From Eulemur rufifrons (lineage: Eukaryota; Chordata; Mammalia; Primates; Lemuridae), in the NCBI RefSeq assembly GCF_041146395.1, contig NC_090989.1, positions 217,094,843 through 217,158,842 of the forward strand: a DNA stretch of 64,000 bases, read 5' to 3'. Of this stretch, positions 38,926 to 51,665 are shown in pieces (positions within the stretch are counted from its first letter, which is position 1; each line of letters opens with the position of its first letter). The notes under the pieces were generated by a model that worked only from the letters and a program-made list of their open reading frames with translations, searched no databases and had not been told where the DNA came from. The position numbers and the translations under genes are program-made.

Positions 38926-39489
38926 TTTGAAAGGCATTCCTTGTTATTTCTTGCCACAATAACTTTGTGCCTTGATCAGAAAAATCTTTTAGTTGAAAGG
39001 ATTTATAAGATAATTTTGTTATAAGGATGGCAAAGAAATTTCAAGTATAAAGTACAATTTGCTTAGAAATGGTGGCCTAAAACAGTATGTTGAGAAGAAT
39101 TCTAAGGCATGTTGGAGCCCAGAAAAAGAATACCAGGACTGATGACTAATGTGTGCCATGGCTGCAGAAGAGGGATGTGACAGTTATTACAGTGTGTTTT
39201 ACAGTATAGCTGGCTCAGACTACACTCGTATTTCTGCCATCTGTGCAGCTATAAACAAGTTACTGTTTACAACTGATAGGCACACGTGCAAGTTTACATT
39301 AAAGAGATATTGCATATTGCTTTTTGTTACTTAGTAATGTCATGCTTATATTTCTATATAAATATTAACCTATATGTTATTTTAAGGGTTACTAAGATAT
39401 TGCATAATTCTTTAAATGGTATATATACAAATACGTGCGTGGTGTGTGTATGTCTGTATGTATGTATATAGACACACACGGTAAGCTTT

Positions 39490-39719
39490 TTAATAAGTCT
39501 TCTATTTCTGGAACTTTACCCAGTTGTTCACTAATGTTAACAAAGATATTAAGAACAACCTTGAGCTATGTGTATCATTTTATACCTTGGGACAAACTCC
39601 TAGAAGTAGAATTACTGGATCAAAGAGTACAGAATATTTTGTCAAATTGTTAACAGCACATGAAAGTAATATAACCAAACCTCATAAAAACTGCAAGACT
39701 GAAAATATCACAATACAAT
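39490..39719 (-). mobile_element. Probable older L1-like fragment
   Basis: The text aactcctagaagtagaatta followed by ctggatcaaagagtacagaa matches a phrase common in antisense old L1 3' regions. It abuts the plus-strand L1. The family assignment is tentative. Confidence 0.4.
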
Positions 39720-41022
39720 AAAAGTTACAAAATACCAATGAAAGAAATTGAAGAGGACACAAACAAATGGAAAGACATTCCATGCTCATGGATTGGAAGA
39801 ATTAATAATAATTTTCATATTACTCAAAGAGACCTATGGATTCAATGCAATCCGTATCAAAACACCAATGACATTCTTCACAGAGATAGAAAAAAAAATA
39901 AATCTTAAAATTTGTATGGAACCACAAAAGACCCCAAATAGCCAAAGCAATCCTGAGCAAAAAGAACAAAGGTGGAGGCATCACACTACCACACTTTAAA
40001 ATATATCACAAAGCTAGTAACCAAAACAGCATTGTACTGGCATAAAAACAAAGACCAATGGAACAGAATAGAGAATGCAGAAATAAATCCATGCATATAC
40101 AGCTAACTTATTTTGGACAAAGGTGACTGGGGAAAGGGCAGTCTTTTCAATAAATGGTACTGAGAAAACTAGATATCCATACATAGAAGAATGAAACTAG
40201 ACTCCTCTCTCTCACCATATGCAAACACCAAATCAAAATGGACTAAAGACATAAATAATGTAAGACCTGACACTATGAAACTAATAGAAGAAAACAATGG
40301 AGAAATGCTACAGGACATTGGTCTGGGCAAAGATTTTTTTGGGTAAGACATCAAAAGTACTGGCAACAAAAACAAAAATGGACAAATGGAATTACAAGCT
40401 AAAAAGCTTCTGCACAGCAAATAAAAAAAAAAAAAACCCAATCAACAGAATGAAAATACAACTTACAGAATGGAAGAAAATATTTACAAAGTATCCATCT
40501 GACAAGAGATTAATAACAAGAATATATAAGGAACTAAACTCATTAATAAAAAAATTCAATTTAAAAATTGGCAAATAATCTTAATAAACATTTCTCAAAA
40601 GAAGACATACAAATGGCCAAACAAGTATATGAAAAACTGCTAATCATCACTAATCATTGGGGAAATGCAAATCAAAACCACAATGAGATATTATCTCACT
40701 CCAGTTAAAATGGCTATTATCCAAAAAGACAAAAAATAATACACACCGGTGAGGATGTGGAGAAAGGGGAATGCTATTACACTGTTGGTGGGGATGTAAA
40801 TTAGTACAGCCACTATGGAAAACAGTATGGAGTTTCCTCAAAAAATTACAAATAGGACCCAGCAATCCCACTGCTAAGTACACATCCAAAATAAAGGAAA
40901 TCAGGACATCAAAGAGATATCTACACTCACATGTTCATTGCAGCACTATCCACAATAGCTAAGATATGGAAGCAACCTTAAGTGTCCATCACCAGATGAA
41001 TGGATAAAGAAAATGTGGTATA
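39720..41022 (+). mobile_element. L1 LINE, 3' part of ORF2 and start of 3' end (degenerate)
   Basis: The sequence matches the recurrent L1 ORF2 end: gaaattgaagaggacacaaa, ggtggaggcatcacactacc, aatgggagaaaatatttac-like text, and ccatcaccagatgaatggat. The frame is broken into pieces of under 95 codons by frameshifts and stops, so it is dead. It is truncated 5' at about 39,700 and stops where the Alu pair begins. It looks like an L1MA/L1PB-age copy. Confidence 0.88.
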
Positions 41023-41184
41023 GAGCTGGGCATTGGTGGCTCATGCCCGTAATCCCAGCACTTTGGTAGGCTAAGTTGGGAAGATCACTTGAGGCCAGGA
41101 GTTCGAGACCAGCCTGGGCAATAGCAAGACCCTGTCTCTACAAAACATAGAAAAATTAGCCAGGTGTGGTGGTGCATGTCTATA
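41023..41184 (+). mobile_element. Alu left monomer, first arm of an inverted pair
   Basis: It reads from gagctgggcattggtggctc through aattagccaggtgtggtggt and breaks at catgtctata, before the right arm. It abuts an antisense Alu piece directly and sits immediately after an L1 3' fragment. Confidence 0.85.
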
Positions 41185-41309
41185 GCACGCCTGGCTAATT
41201 TTTTATTTTTAGTTTATTTTTTGTAGAGACAGGGTCTTGCCATATTGCCTAGGCTGGTCCCAAACTCCTGGCCTCAAACAATCCTCCCACCAAGCCACCA
41301 TGCCAGGCC
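41185..41309 (-). mobile_element. Antisense Alu left monomer, second arm of an inverted pair
   Basis: It begins gcacgcctggctaatttttt and ends accatgccaggcc, so it is the complement of an Alu left arm. The stretch normally reading ctcagcctcccaaagtgctg is missing. aaaatgt occurs before the first arm (near 41,010) and after this one (near 41,310), suggesting both entered as one unit or through a linked rearrangement. Confidence 0.82.
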
Positions 41310-41319
41310 AAAATGTTCA

Positions 41320-42429
41320 ATTTTTAAAAGAAAAACTATTTCTTTGGAAGCTTCAAGCTCAACTATTAATTTTCCCCTGAACCTAGTAATTATTAACTAT
41401 CATTCTTCATTAAGCTCTTATTGCATACTGCTTCATGGCGTAAGTTATTTTTATTCAAATCTCTAATTCTCTTTATGAGAACACTGTTCTTATACTTTAT
41501 TGTATCTATTATTAATTAATGCCAAGTGCTACTGGACTGTAAGGGCCTCTATTTTTAAATTCAGCTCTGGTTTATTCTTTGGCCTACAGGTTACTTATAA
41601 GTATGTTCTGATATTTTCAAATGTATGTAAGTAATAATTATCTTTTGATAACAATTAAGTTGATTGCCTTATGATAAAAGAATACAATTTCTATGAATCT
41701 TTTGAATTTTGCGAGACTTAATGGCCGAGTTCATGATCAATGTTAATAAATATTCCATGTGCTTAAAAATGATATATATCCTCCAATTGTTCTTTATACA
41801 TCCATTATATCAAGCTCATTTATTATAGCGTGGATTTGTTAATGTGCTTTGCAGTTCTATCAATTTTGTTTTATTTAGAATGGAATCATTAATCTTCCTA
41901 GTGAAATAAATCATTTATGAATATGTAGTAACACGATAGCTCTTCAGTAAAAAGAAATAAATATATCTAGTTAATATTTAATTTATATATTATTTTATTC
42001 TTTTCACTTTCAAACATTCTATGTTCATATTAGTTATGTCTCTTATCAATAGAATATAATATTTTTTTGAAGCTAGACTATTTGTCTCTAAATAGAGACT
42101 AAGTCCATTTATTGTAACTATGTTTATTGATACAGTTATGTTTGTTTCTATAATTATTTCCCTATAACAGTTGGGTTGTTATAATTCTATTATTTAGTGG
42201 TAATCCTAGGTATTTGATCACAGATACCTAACAACACAAAATCTAAAGTCATCTTCTTTTTCTAAATAATATGGAATTTAGAATATTTTAACTCTGATCA
42301 CCCATCTATCTCTCATGCCCATGTATGAGCTTCCCATGATTATAATGATATCTTGGATTTTTTAACCCTAGAAATTACTCATTACTGTTACTACTTTAAA
42401 TAATCAACGTTTATATAGATTTACAAATA
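41320..42429 (-). mobile_element. Highly diverged antisense L1/HAL1-like sequence, left part
   Basis: Phrases such as ttaataaatattccatgtgc, gtggatttgttaatgtgctt and cagttctatcaattttgttt resemble antisense old L1 coding DNA. No frame is intact. It seems to continue after the pogo-type element at 42,430-42,880. Confidence 0.45.
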
Positions 42430-42880
42430 AAGTTGACCTTTAAACAAGGGTTTGAACTGCTTGGGTCTACTTATATGTAGATCTTCTTCCACCTCTGCAA
42501 CCCCTAAGACAGTAAGACCAACCTCTTTTCTTCTTCCTCCTCTTCCTCAGCCTAAGCAATGTGAAGAAGATAACAATGAAGACATTTATGATAATCCATT
42601 TCCACATCATGAACAGTAAAATAATATTCTCTTCCTTATGATTTTCTTAATAATGTGTTCTTTTCTATAGCTTACTTTATTATAAGAATATGGTTAATAT
42701 AATACATTTAACATACAAAATATGTATTAGTCAACTGTTTACGTTATTGGTAAGCCTTCCAGTCAACAGTAAGCTATTAGTAGTTAAGTTTTGAGGAAAT
42801 CAAAAGTTACACGACGTGAGTTTTCAACTGCAAGCGGGGTCAGTGTGCCTAACTCCTGAGTTGTTCAAGGATCAACAGCA
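42430..42880 (+). mobile_element. Tigger/MER44-type pogo DNA transposon, non-autonomous
   Basis: It begins agttgacctttaaacaaggg and ends gagttgttcaaggatcaaca, an imperfect terminal inverted repeat. Internal blocks include cttccacctctgcaacccct and ttaagttttgaggaaatcaa. This fits the Tigger7/MER44 family of Tc1-mariner/pogo elements, which have no transposase of their own. TA dinucleotides lie at 42,428 and 42,881, as expected for TA target duplication. The exact family name is from memory. Confidence 0.75.
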
Positions 42881-42882
42881 TA

Positions 42883-43440
42883 TTCTTTGCTATTACTTCT
42901 TTTTGCAACTCATATTTTCCTTTGGGATCATTTACTTATTTCTAAAGAACATTCTGTAAAATGTACTCTTCAGAGTCTTCTGGTAGTTAAAAGTTTTTTG
43001 GAAGGTTCAGAAAATGACTTTATTTTACTGTTACTGTAAAATCATTTCACTGGGTATAGAATTCTGGACTAACACTACTTCAAAGACGACACTCCACTGA
43101 TTGCTAGCTTCCATTGTTTCTGATAAGAAATCAGCCATTCGGGCAATCTAGTTTTCTCTGAATCCTTTTCATATCTTCTTTATGATTTAACTCTTAAACT
43201 GTAGTTTAAAGTCTAATTCCTCAGAATTCTTACCTGTTATCTCTGAAAATTGCCTTTCCATCATTCTCAGAGTCCCTCTATTCAGACTCACAACAAAGCA
43301 TATATTAGACCTTTTCACATGACCTTAAGGGTTAATCTCTCCTCTGGACGTCCTAGAACCTCCTCTCTGGGCTGCATTCTGTGTAACTTGTTCAGTTCTC
43401 TATTTCATTTATCCTCTAACTTCAGCCATGACTAATCTGC
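42883..43440 (-). mobile_element. Highly diverged antisense L1/HAL1-like sequence, right part
   Basis: actgggtatagaattctgga and gcttccattgtttctgataa followed by gaaatcagccattc are typical of antisense old L1 internal sequence. It is probably the other side of the element interrupted at 42,430-42,880. Confidence 0.45.
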
Positions 43441-43475
43441 TATTTAATCCATTCCTTGCATCATTCACATCTTCC

Positions 43476-43672
43476 TCTCTCCCTCCCTCCCTCCCTCCCT
43501 CTCTTTCTTTCTTTCCTTTTTTCCTTCCTTCCTTCCTCTCTTTCTCTCTTTCTTTCTTTCTTTCTTCTCTTTCTCTCTTTTTTCTCTCTCTCTTTTTCTT
43601 CCTTTCTTTCCTCTCTATTCTTTCTCTCCTTCCTTCTGTCCTTCTTTCCTCCCTTCCTCCCTCCTTTTATTC
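43476..43672 (+). repeat. Long polypyrimidine (CCTT/TTTC) tract
   Basis: Almost 200 bases of C and T only, built from ccct, ttcc and tttc units with very few purines. It adjoins the A-tail end of the antisense Alu monomer at 43,673, so it may have grown from that tail. Confidence 0.95.
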
Positions 43673-43790
43673 AAAAGATAGAGTCTTGCTATGTTGTCCA
43701 GGCTGGCCTTGAACTCCTTAGCTCAAGCAATCCTCCCACCTCAGCCTCCAGAGTAGCTGGGACTACAGGTGCACATCACCACACCTAGCT
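43673..43790 (-). mobile_element. Antisense Alu-type monomer (free right/left monomer like)
   Basis: The sequence runs gagtcttgctatgttgtcca to ggtgcacatcaccacaccta, with the gagtagctgggactacag block. Only one monomer is present, so it resembles a fossil free monomer or a truncated old Alu. It follows directly on a long pyrimidine tract at its A-tail side. Confidence 0.75.
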
Positions 43791-44224
43791 TACATGTTTC
43801 ATTTTTTGAAGTTCTTTTTTGAATCTGCCTGGTTAATTTTGATAGTCTTTTTTTTTTTTCTCAAGATACCTTTTCAATATTCATTTTTTATACATATAAA
43901 TTATACCGTATATAATAGTTTTAAAATATGTGAATCTGATTCCATTATTGTGTTTGCTGCTCTCTTGTTTCCACGTTAATGTTTTCCCCTTGTAGTCAAT
44001 GAATTTTTCATTTAGGAGAGTCATGTTGCTTGGGCTTGTATCTTTGTGAATTCTTTAAGAGTGGGGTAGGAAGCTTATTGTTCCAAAAAGATTTAAGTTT
44101 GCTTCTGCCACATATTTGAAGATAAGTCAACACATTTGGAGGAACTGTTCAACAAAATTTAAAATTTGGGCCATGTAAGTAAGATGAGTTACAGTTGTAA
44201 GTCCTATGAATGCTGTTAGTAATT

Positions 44225-44344
44225 CTTTTTTTTTTTTTTTAAGAGATGGGGTCTCACTCTTCCTCAAGCTGGTCTCGAACTCCTGACCTCAAGCAATCCT
44301 TCCCAGTGTGCTAGGATTATAAGTGTAAGCCACTGTGCCTCACC
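44225..44344 (-). mobile_element. Antisense Alu monomer with perfect target-site duplication
   Basis: A T run at 44,226-44,240 is followed by an antisense Alu arm ending gccactgtgcctcacc. The 12-base direct repeat ctgttagtaatt lies at 44,213-44,224 and 44,345-44,356, exactly flanking the element, which is clear evidence of retroposition as a monomer. Confidence 0.88.
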
Positions 44345-46649
44345 CTGTTAGTAATTTTTAAAGGGTAGTTGTTTATTTATCTTCTTGTCCCACCTATTAC
44401 CCAAGCTAAGAAAGTCAAATATGTCATTTGTCTCTCTGTGTGTAGGTTTCTTGTTTTGTTTTATTTTTTTTCTTCATATAGTTAAAGCACTGAAGATGGT
44501 GTATCAGGGGTTTTGTTTTATGCAGAATCCTACCTTGTGTCCTGCCATCCCTGGCTTGTTAAATGCAGATCCAGGCTGCCTGGGATTGGTTGCTCATTCC
44601 AAACATGCATGTGCCCACCTAGTCTTACAGGTTTGAGCTTTCTCAAGGAAATTCTCTTAGTGTCCCACCAGCTAAATCATGCACTAAAAAGTTTCTTAAT
44701 ACTTTCTCTGGAGTTTTAGATGTACTATATGAGGAGAGATATAATTGAATATTTATTCTATCATATTATTTAAAAAATGGAAGAACTAACTTGGTTCTGT
44801 ATTCCTAAAATGTACAAAGCCCTGCACGGATTACATGCATCATTAATACCTAGTGAATGCTCCTGAGTGAATAACAGAGTGACTATTTCCTCATAAAAAG
44901 GCTTCTTGTAAAGATTTCTGTACATTACTCCACATTATAATATATGAACCATTTTTGGGAGACAGTGAAATTACTTGAGCTGAACCTTCACTCTACTGCT
45001 GATGCATATGCATTATATATCAGTTAAATAACACATGGCAGCTCATGTAATTGAGGGTCCAACTGGCTAGCTCAACTACATTTAAATAGCCCACTCACTT
45101 CAGATGACAATAATCATTGCCCCAGAAAAGTACCAGTCATCTTTTTTATTTTCGTATCTTAGTTGGACTCAGTGTTTTGACATGGATATAAAACAGATCA
45201 TAGAACAATAGATATTATCATGACCTCTTTGAAGTTCAAGTGTGTGAACAAGATTCCATTTTTTCCTAGTCCCAAAGAACAAGGGTGGTCAACAAGAAGT
45301 ATGTTCATGATACCAGTTAAATATGAAAGTCACAAAAACAAAAGCCTGCATTTTCTATGTATGTTTATTCAGAGGCCACAGAGTATGAGCATTTGGATAT
45401 TTTCAGCACAGGAAGAAAAGTTTAGGAGATTTTAGTCCCCAGAAAGCGATATACTCATTATATAGCACTCTAACCCACATCCACCTAAGTATAAACTTTA
45501 CTAGCTAATTCTCATGTAATAAATACTCGCTGGAAAATTAGTCATCTGTTAAGCTTTCTTGCATATGCTCACAATACTACAAAGATACATAATTTCCGAA
45601 ACTTCCAAAAGATAACTCAATTATGTAAATTATAATGGATTTATAGACCAATGACTTAAACGAAATGGGACATGATCTAAAATAAAATGAACAAAGACAA
45701 GCTAAGAATTAAAAAATGCTTCATGTTGCATCACTTCTCTGAATCTCTTACAGATACTGTCATTGCTGTCAAATCCCTAGTAAATGTGAAACATTTTATT
45801 ACATGATTTTTACCTCAATAAATCATTTTAGCTCTTGAAGAGCATTGTGACGTAAAATCATGCCAGTTTTTGTTCTATTGCTTTTTCTTATCAAGTTTTA
45901 TCATCTACTCCATTACCTGTTCCTAACAATCAAGCATTGCAATTAAAGGTCTACCAAAGTTTTACCTGGATTATCTTACTGAAAAGATGGAAGATCCAAC
46001 AAGAGAGTGCTTGTGAATTCATCGCTACGTATCGTGAACACACACACGTTAGATGAAGCGTGCGGAACACGAATTCATGGGGTGTGCTGTACCTTGCTAA
46101 GTGGTAAGACACTGCCTTCCCTCGTTTTGCTTTTTCCTCTCATCACACCGCTCTGGGAACTTTTTTCTTCCATATGAGTTAGTGGGGGTGGAAACATTAA
46201 CTTATCTGAGCTTTCACCACAGATCTGAAGACGAGATGCGAGTCAGTTCAGCAATGGATTGGAGCCTTCAGGACACACACAAGAGGTCTCCTTTTACACT
46301 TGCCATTGCTTTGCTCGAACATCAAAATTACACCTGGAGGGAATCAAGCATTGGCAAAGTGGAAAAAAAGATGACTTTCCATTTCATTCCTTTCTTGGAA
46401 CAAACATCTTCAGGTGTTCACGGCGTCTGTCTACTCTCACCATTGCTATTCCCTTCTGACACCTGGTGTCAGATTTTTTCTTTCTTACAGATTTTTCCTT
46501 TGTATGAACCCGAGTGAAAACCATTTAACAGTTTATTTTAAAAGCCCTCTTAGAAGTGGACTGGAGAGCCAGAAATGGGGAATTGCTCTCCAACATATCA
46601 TTCAAAATTGAAGTTCCTGACTGCTCATATCGTGCATGCTAATATTACC

Positions 46650-46830
46650 ACCTTGTGTTTATATCACACTCTCTAATTCTCACAATATTTTAACCTTATT
46701 TGATTCTCACATCAACCCCGTGAAGCAGGCAAAACAGATATTATTTCTCTTATTTTACAAATGATAAAATTTGGTCAGATGGTAATTGGAAGGCACAAAA
46801 TGTAGCAAGGCAAGGTCTAGACCAGGGTCT
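46650..46830 (-). mobile_element. MIR SINE relic
   Basis: tgattctcacatcaaccccg, ctcttattttacaaatgata and a diverged core match antisense MIR. Confidence 0.65.
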
Positions 46831-47220
46831 CCTGGGTCCTTGTATGATGACTTTCCACTATTCCAGCAAGATTCACGGGGGTCCACGTTCCTAACGCTTT
46901 GAATGATTGCCAAGATCTCAAGACTTCTTTGCTGATACACTACTTTTTGCCTCCTATTGATGCTGTGTGAGGTAGAAGTGACTTTATTCCTCCGTTAGTA
47001 TTGATGACAGGATATTCGATAGTGTATTTTATAGAACCTCCATGATACATTATCTGACTGAGTTAGAAGAAGGAAATACCAAGAATCTTCTTAAAAATGA
47101 AAGATTAATAAGAATGGAAAATAGCTGAAAATGGATTACCACTCTGTCTTCAGTGAAAAGCTTACCAAAGCTTGAGAAACATATTCAGGAAAAAAATTAA
47201 ATTAAAATTTTTAAGAAGCA

Positions 47221-47238
47221 AAAAAAAAAAAAAAAAAT
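47221..47238 (+). repeat. Poly(A) run
   Basis: An 18-base A run, the end of an unassigned sequence that may be a retroposed tail. No family was recognised just upstream. Confidence 0.8.
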
Positions 47239-47839
47239 CACATAGTTTATTTTGTGGTGACTAGTTTTCGTGACTCAATTACAATAATAGCTTCTGAAGT
47301 AAATGCAATTACACAAAGTCCACGAGGTCTCAAAAATGTTAATTTTTTTTTATTACAGTGGGAAGAGAGTCAGGAAAACATGTTCAAAATAAAAATAAAC
47401 AGATACATAAAATAATATAAGATTAGGTTTGGAGACGCTAGCATAATACTAAAAGACTCTTAAGCATAAACTCTCAAATTATGACAGTTTTTATACTTAG
47501 TGATAGACATTGTGAATCCTTTTGGTCTTTAGGAATAGATATTCATGATGTTAAGAAATTAATAAAAGTTGGCATTAATCAGCTGCTCCACCATCTGACA
47601 GATATCATGTTGTAAGCAAGGAAAGAAAATGAAAAGTATATTGTACAGTAGTAAGTAATAATTGGTCGCTATTGTTAATTAGTATCAGATATGTCAAATG
47701 TAAATGACTGGCAAGTTTAAAAAAAGAAAAAGAATGTTTCTTTTGGTAGGCGAAAAGTATTGTCAGTCTGACATACACAAGAGTGCAAGTAAAAACTAGT
47801 GAAATCTGAAGATTGTATTAATTGCAATGTCTTGAGTTT

Positions 47840-47975
47840 GATATTGTACTATAATTACCTACATTGTTACCATGGGAGGAAAGTAGGTGGAGGATACAGG
47901 GGGCTTCTGTACTATTTTTGCAACTTCCAGTGGGTTTATAATGATGTCCCCAAAAATGTCTTTAAAAAATCATTG
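47840..47975 (+). mobile_element. Probable L1 3'-terminal fragment
   Basis: ttgttaccatgggaggaaag and tttgcaacttccagtgggtt followed by ataatgatgtccccaaaaat resemble the plus-strand end of old L1 3' UTRs. The 5' extent is unclear. Confidence 0.55.
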
Positions 47976-50900
47976 TAGTTCTGAAGAATTGCTAGTTATT
48001 TATAAGATCTGTTGTGATTCACAAAGAATGTTTCAGTGAGAGTACAAATAATATTAGCAATAAAATAATGCTAAAATAAATAAAACTTAAGTGATCAATA
48101 AAATGTTTTAAATATGTCTTCTCACCTCTGCCATTTGGCCTCTTTCTTGTCCTCCCCAGTCTAGACCTCTGACATCTTTTTCTGCCTCTACCTGCCCCAG
48201 CCTAAAAGAATAGCTTATTATTCATTGCTAACTGAAAGAACATAACAAATTATGCTAGCACATGTCTAAATGAATGAATAAGTAGCTTGGTTTTTCAGAA
48301 AACCCATTTCTTCCCCTCGCTTCAGTTGCTCTCTCAAATATAATGTTGTAAGGAACGAGGAAGAACAGGAAAAACCCAAGACAGGCAGGTACGTATGTGT
48401 GCATGCCTGTATTCTGATCAAGACAGCAACCACCTCCTTATTCATCTACCTTTCTTCCCACCTGAATCTTAGGGATCAACAGCAACAAGGCAGAGGGTAT
48501 GAGAGATCCCTGTTGATGAAATACGCTAATCATGATGTTGGAGCAGGACCCCTTTTCTTGGCTCCCTGGTTCATGCTCCAAATTTACCCCTGCCATGCTT
48601 TTTGCTTTGAATGATTAGTTTTCCATGTGGTACTTGAGCTTGTTTCTATGAAAGAGGATTGCCCATGCCTGTCTGTATCCCCTGGTGATTCCATGATGCT
48701 ATTTCTTCTGGACTTGGTCTATTATGACTCTAACGTCCTGCTCCTCAAGCTCTCTAACCTCTTTCGGAGGGTTTTGTTTGATCCTCTGATATTTATATCC
48801 ACTACTTTTTACTCCACGTAGTTGGATCTTTGCAAACAGGCTGAGCTCATTTTCCACCACAAATGGAGGACTGAGAAATGGTCTCCTCTAACCCTTGACT
48901 ATGAATAGACAGAAATTAGCCACTCTTATTGATTCATTTTAGGCCTGTTCTCAGTGAGCTGGGAGTCAAGTGCTTTCTTTTAAAAATTCACAAATGTGGA
49001 TCTGTAGGATCCAGTTCTTCACTGGAATTGGGGGGGGCCACCATGATGCCCCTCTTTTCCATCAGACATCTATCTGCTCTGCGAAGTACTACATACAATT
49101 CCAGAAAATAGAAATATGACTCATTCTAAGTAAGCAATAAACTGTCAGGAATGCTGTTTTTATTTTCTTGAAAATTACCAAAGTACCTCCCATGAAATAT
49201 TTTAGCTAACAATATTAATCTCTCCCTCTTTGCCTCCCTCCTTCCTTCCTTCCTCAAGTCCAAATAATTCACATACTACATCCTAGGTATTTTTGAAAGC
49301 ATGGGGCATCCAAAGTTGAATAATCCAAGGCTGTGGTGCTCACAATCTTGGTGGGAAAGATTCTGAGTAAAAGATTAACAAAATCTTTTCTCCTTAATTA
49401 ACTATAGAAAAATTACTTTGGTTTAACTTTCTAACTTTGTTCTCCTTGTTATCCAATAAAGGTAGGATGTCAGCTACCAAGCAACACTGCTTACGGTAAA
49501 AATGAACCCTGGTTGGTGAATTACCATGAACTGGGAGATCGGTGACCAGGACTATAAACATGTGTTGGGAAGTCTTAGCACTGGGCTTCCGAGATTAGTC
49601 CCTAGAAATGGAGTGTGGCCTTCCTTGCATGACCCTGGAAGCTATATTCATAGGCTATTGCAAGAAATATTGTTCTTATGAACATGGGCCTCTAAGGCAA
49701 AGTGACTCTCACACCCACCCTTATAGCTCTTCCTCACAATCGAGGTGTCACTTGGGAAGCAATGTTAGGACAGAGGAAGAACAGAGAATAGTCCTGGGAC
49801 TGCTGATCACATTTGCTGAAGAAGTACAACTGATATTGCTCTATCCTAGAAAAAGAGAAGAATTACCTCTGGTGGCCTACTGAGTTCTATGAATTTCACT
49901 GACTAATCGAACCTAAGACCACTGACAGGGGTGTTGCAAGACTTATGCAGATAATTACCAAGTATTGTGCTACATGCTAATCAAGGTTTATGTATAAGGT
50001 GTTATAAGAATTTCTGCTCCAGTTGTTCTGATTTGGGGTTGGTGCTTGTGAAAATGCTTGGTATGCAATCTAAACAACTTCCTCCTCCTTACACCTGAAC
50101 TGATTTTTCTATAATTTCACATCATCATAATTAAAAGAAAATTTCATAATTAGAACTCAGTAAAGCATGAAATATGAAGTGTTCACTGAGTGTATATGCT
50201 GAGAGACTGGGAAAGATCTATAAAGATAATGAAAGAAATAATGACCTGTATCAAATTATAATTTTGATTTTGGTGATCTATTTCTTTCCACATATATTTC
50301 TCTTCTCCAAATGTATAACAGAAACTACCTTATATAAATATTTCTGAAGTAGCAGAGCAAGAGACCAGGATGCTAGACTGTGTCCTGAACAGATAGTATT
50401 TCAACTTTACCCATACTCTTGTATATAGGTAAACTTCAATTTTATGATGATTATCATTATGACTGACTTAATTATACCTAATGAGACTACTCCCATGACC
50501 TAACTCATAATGAATTTACTTTTCTGAATCACTCATTCAACAATTATCGATTGAGTACCAATCATGTGCTAAAAAATGTATTAGTCACTAAGGATTTAAT
50601 AGTGAGAAAAACAGACATAATATGATATACTTTCAAAAAATTCTATTGGTCAAGAAATCCTGAATAATAGACAATAATTCACAAGTCTATGTTCATTTAA
50701 CAGTAAAAGTATTTAATGGATCTGTTTCTACTTATTTTTGTTAAAATATTTAGATAAAGATACCATTCAATATCTATAGACTGTAACATGGGCTAAAAAT
50801 ACTTGCTGTTTTGCTCAAAATCTGTTAATGGATTGACTGATGGAGAAAGATGATACTATAAATGTTTGACTTTGCTCTGCTAGAGACTGCTTCCAGATCA

Positions 50901-51481
50901 TGAGCAAACTGCCAAAACACTTCTGAAGACGTGCAAGGAAGAGTCAAAAACAGGTGACTATTACATAATCCTATTTGTGTGAAATACAAGCGAACAGAGG
51001 CCACAGAATTCTGATCCAAGGGCTTTCTTGGTGTTACCAAGTTCTTCCAGCAATACGCTTCAGGGTTTAAGAAGTTGGGTGGTGCCTGGTCCCAGGGTTG
51101 CTTTGCACTGTTGAGTAGGAGATCCCAAAGCCCCAAGATAAGAAGCCCCCCAAAACTATTTTATGTTCACTGAGCCACCACACATCACCCTTTCAACTTA
51201 GCTACACCAAGCAACTGCCAACACTTCTATTTACTGGACGGCTATTTCTGGTTTTGGTTCTCTTTCCAGAGTTCAACACAGCCATTCCTGAACACATTGG
51301 GAGGTTATCTACATTACAGAAACACTAAACCAACAATTAAGGCATGCCTCCTTTCAAAACATGGAATTTATTATAATCTCTATCAATTCAACATTTTAGC
51401 ATATATTGATACATCATATTTTATTTAGAAATAATTTATGGGATGAGTTTTTATTAGGATAGTATTTGTGTGATTTTTTGA

Positions 51482-51665
51482 ACCGGAATTGGCAAATGTT
51501 TTCTGTAATGGGCCAAGCAGTGAATACTTTAGGCTCTATGGGAATGCATGGTCTCTGACACATACTCTTTTTTCTTTTTTTTAACCCTCTGAAAACATAA
51601 AAACCATTCTCAGCTAGAGAGTCACTGGGCAGGTCTGACCCACAGTCTATATAGTCCGTCTGTCT
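51482..51665 (+). mobile_element. MER20-like hAT-Charlie DNA transposon relic
   Basis: ggaattggcaaatgttttct then gtaatgggccaagcagtgaa and actttaggctctatgggaat follow the MER20 pattern. The element ends near ggtctgacccacagtctata. The central part is shortened. Confidence 0.75.

Noticed and set aside
43428..43788. Leu/Ser/Phe-rich open frames of 94-110 codons
   Set aside because: They are translations of the pyrimidine tract and the neighbouring Alu monomer, not genes.
46101..46517. 138-codon plus-strand open frame
   Set aside because: No recognised similarity and antisense to the host gene. Overlapping frames here are open too, fitting chance.
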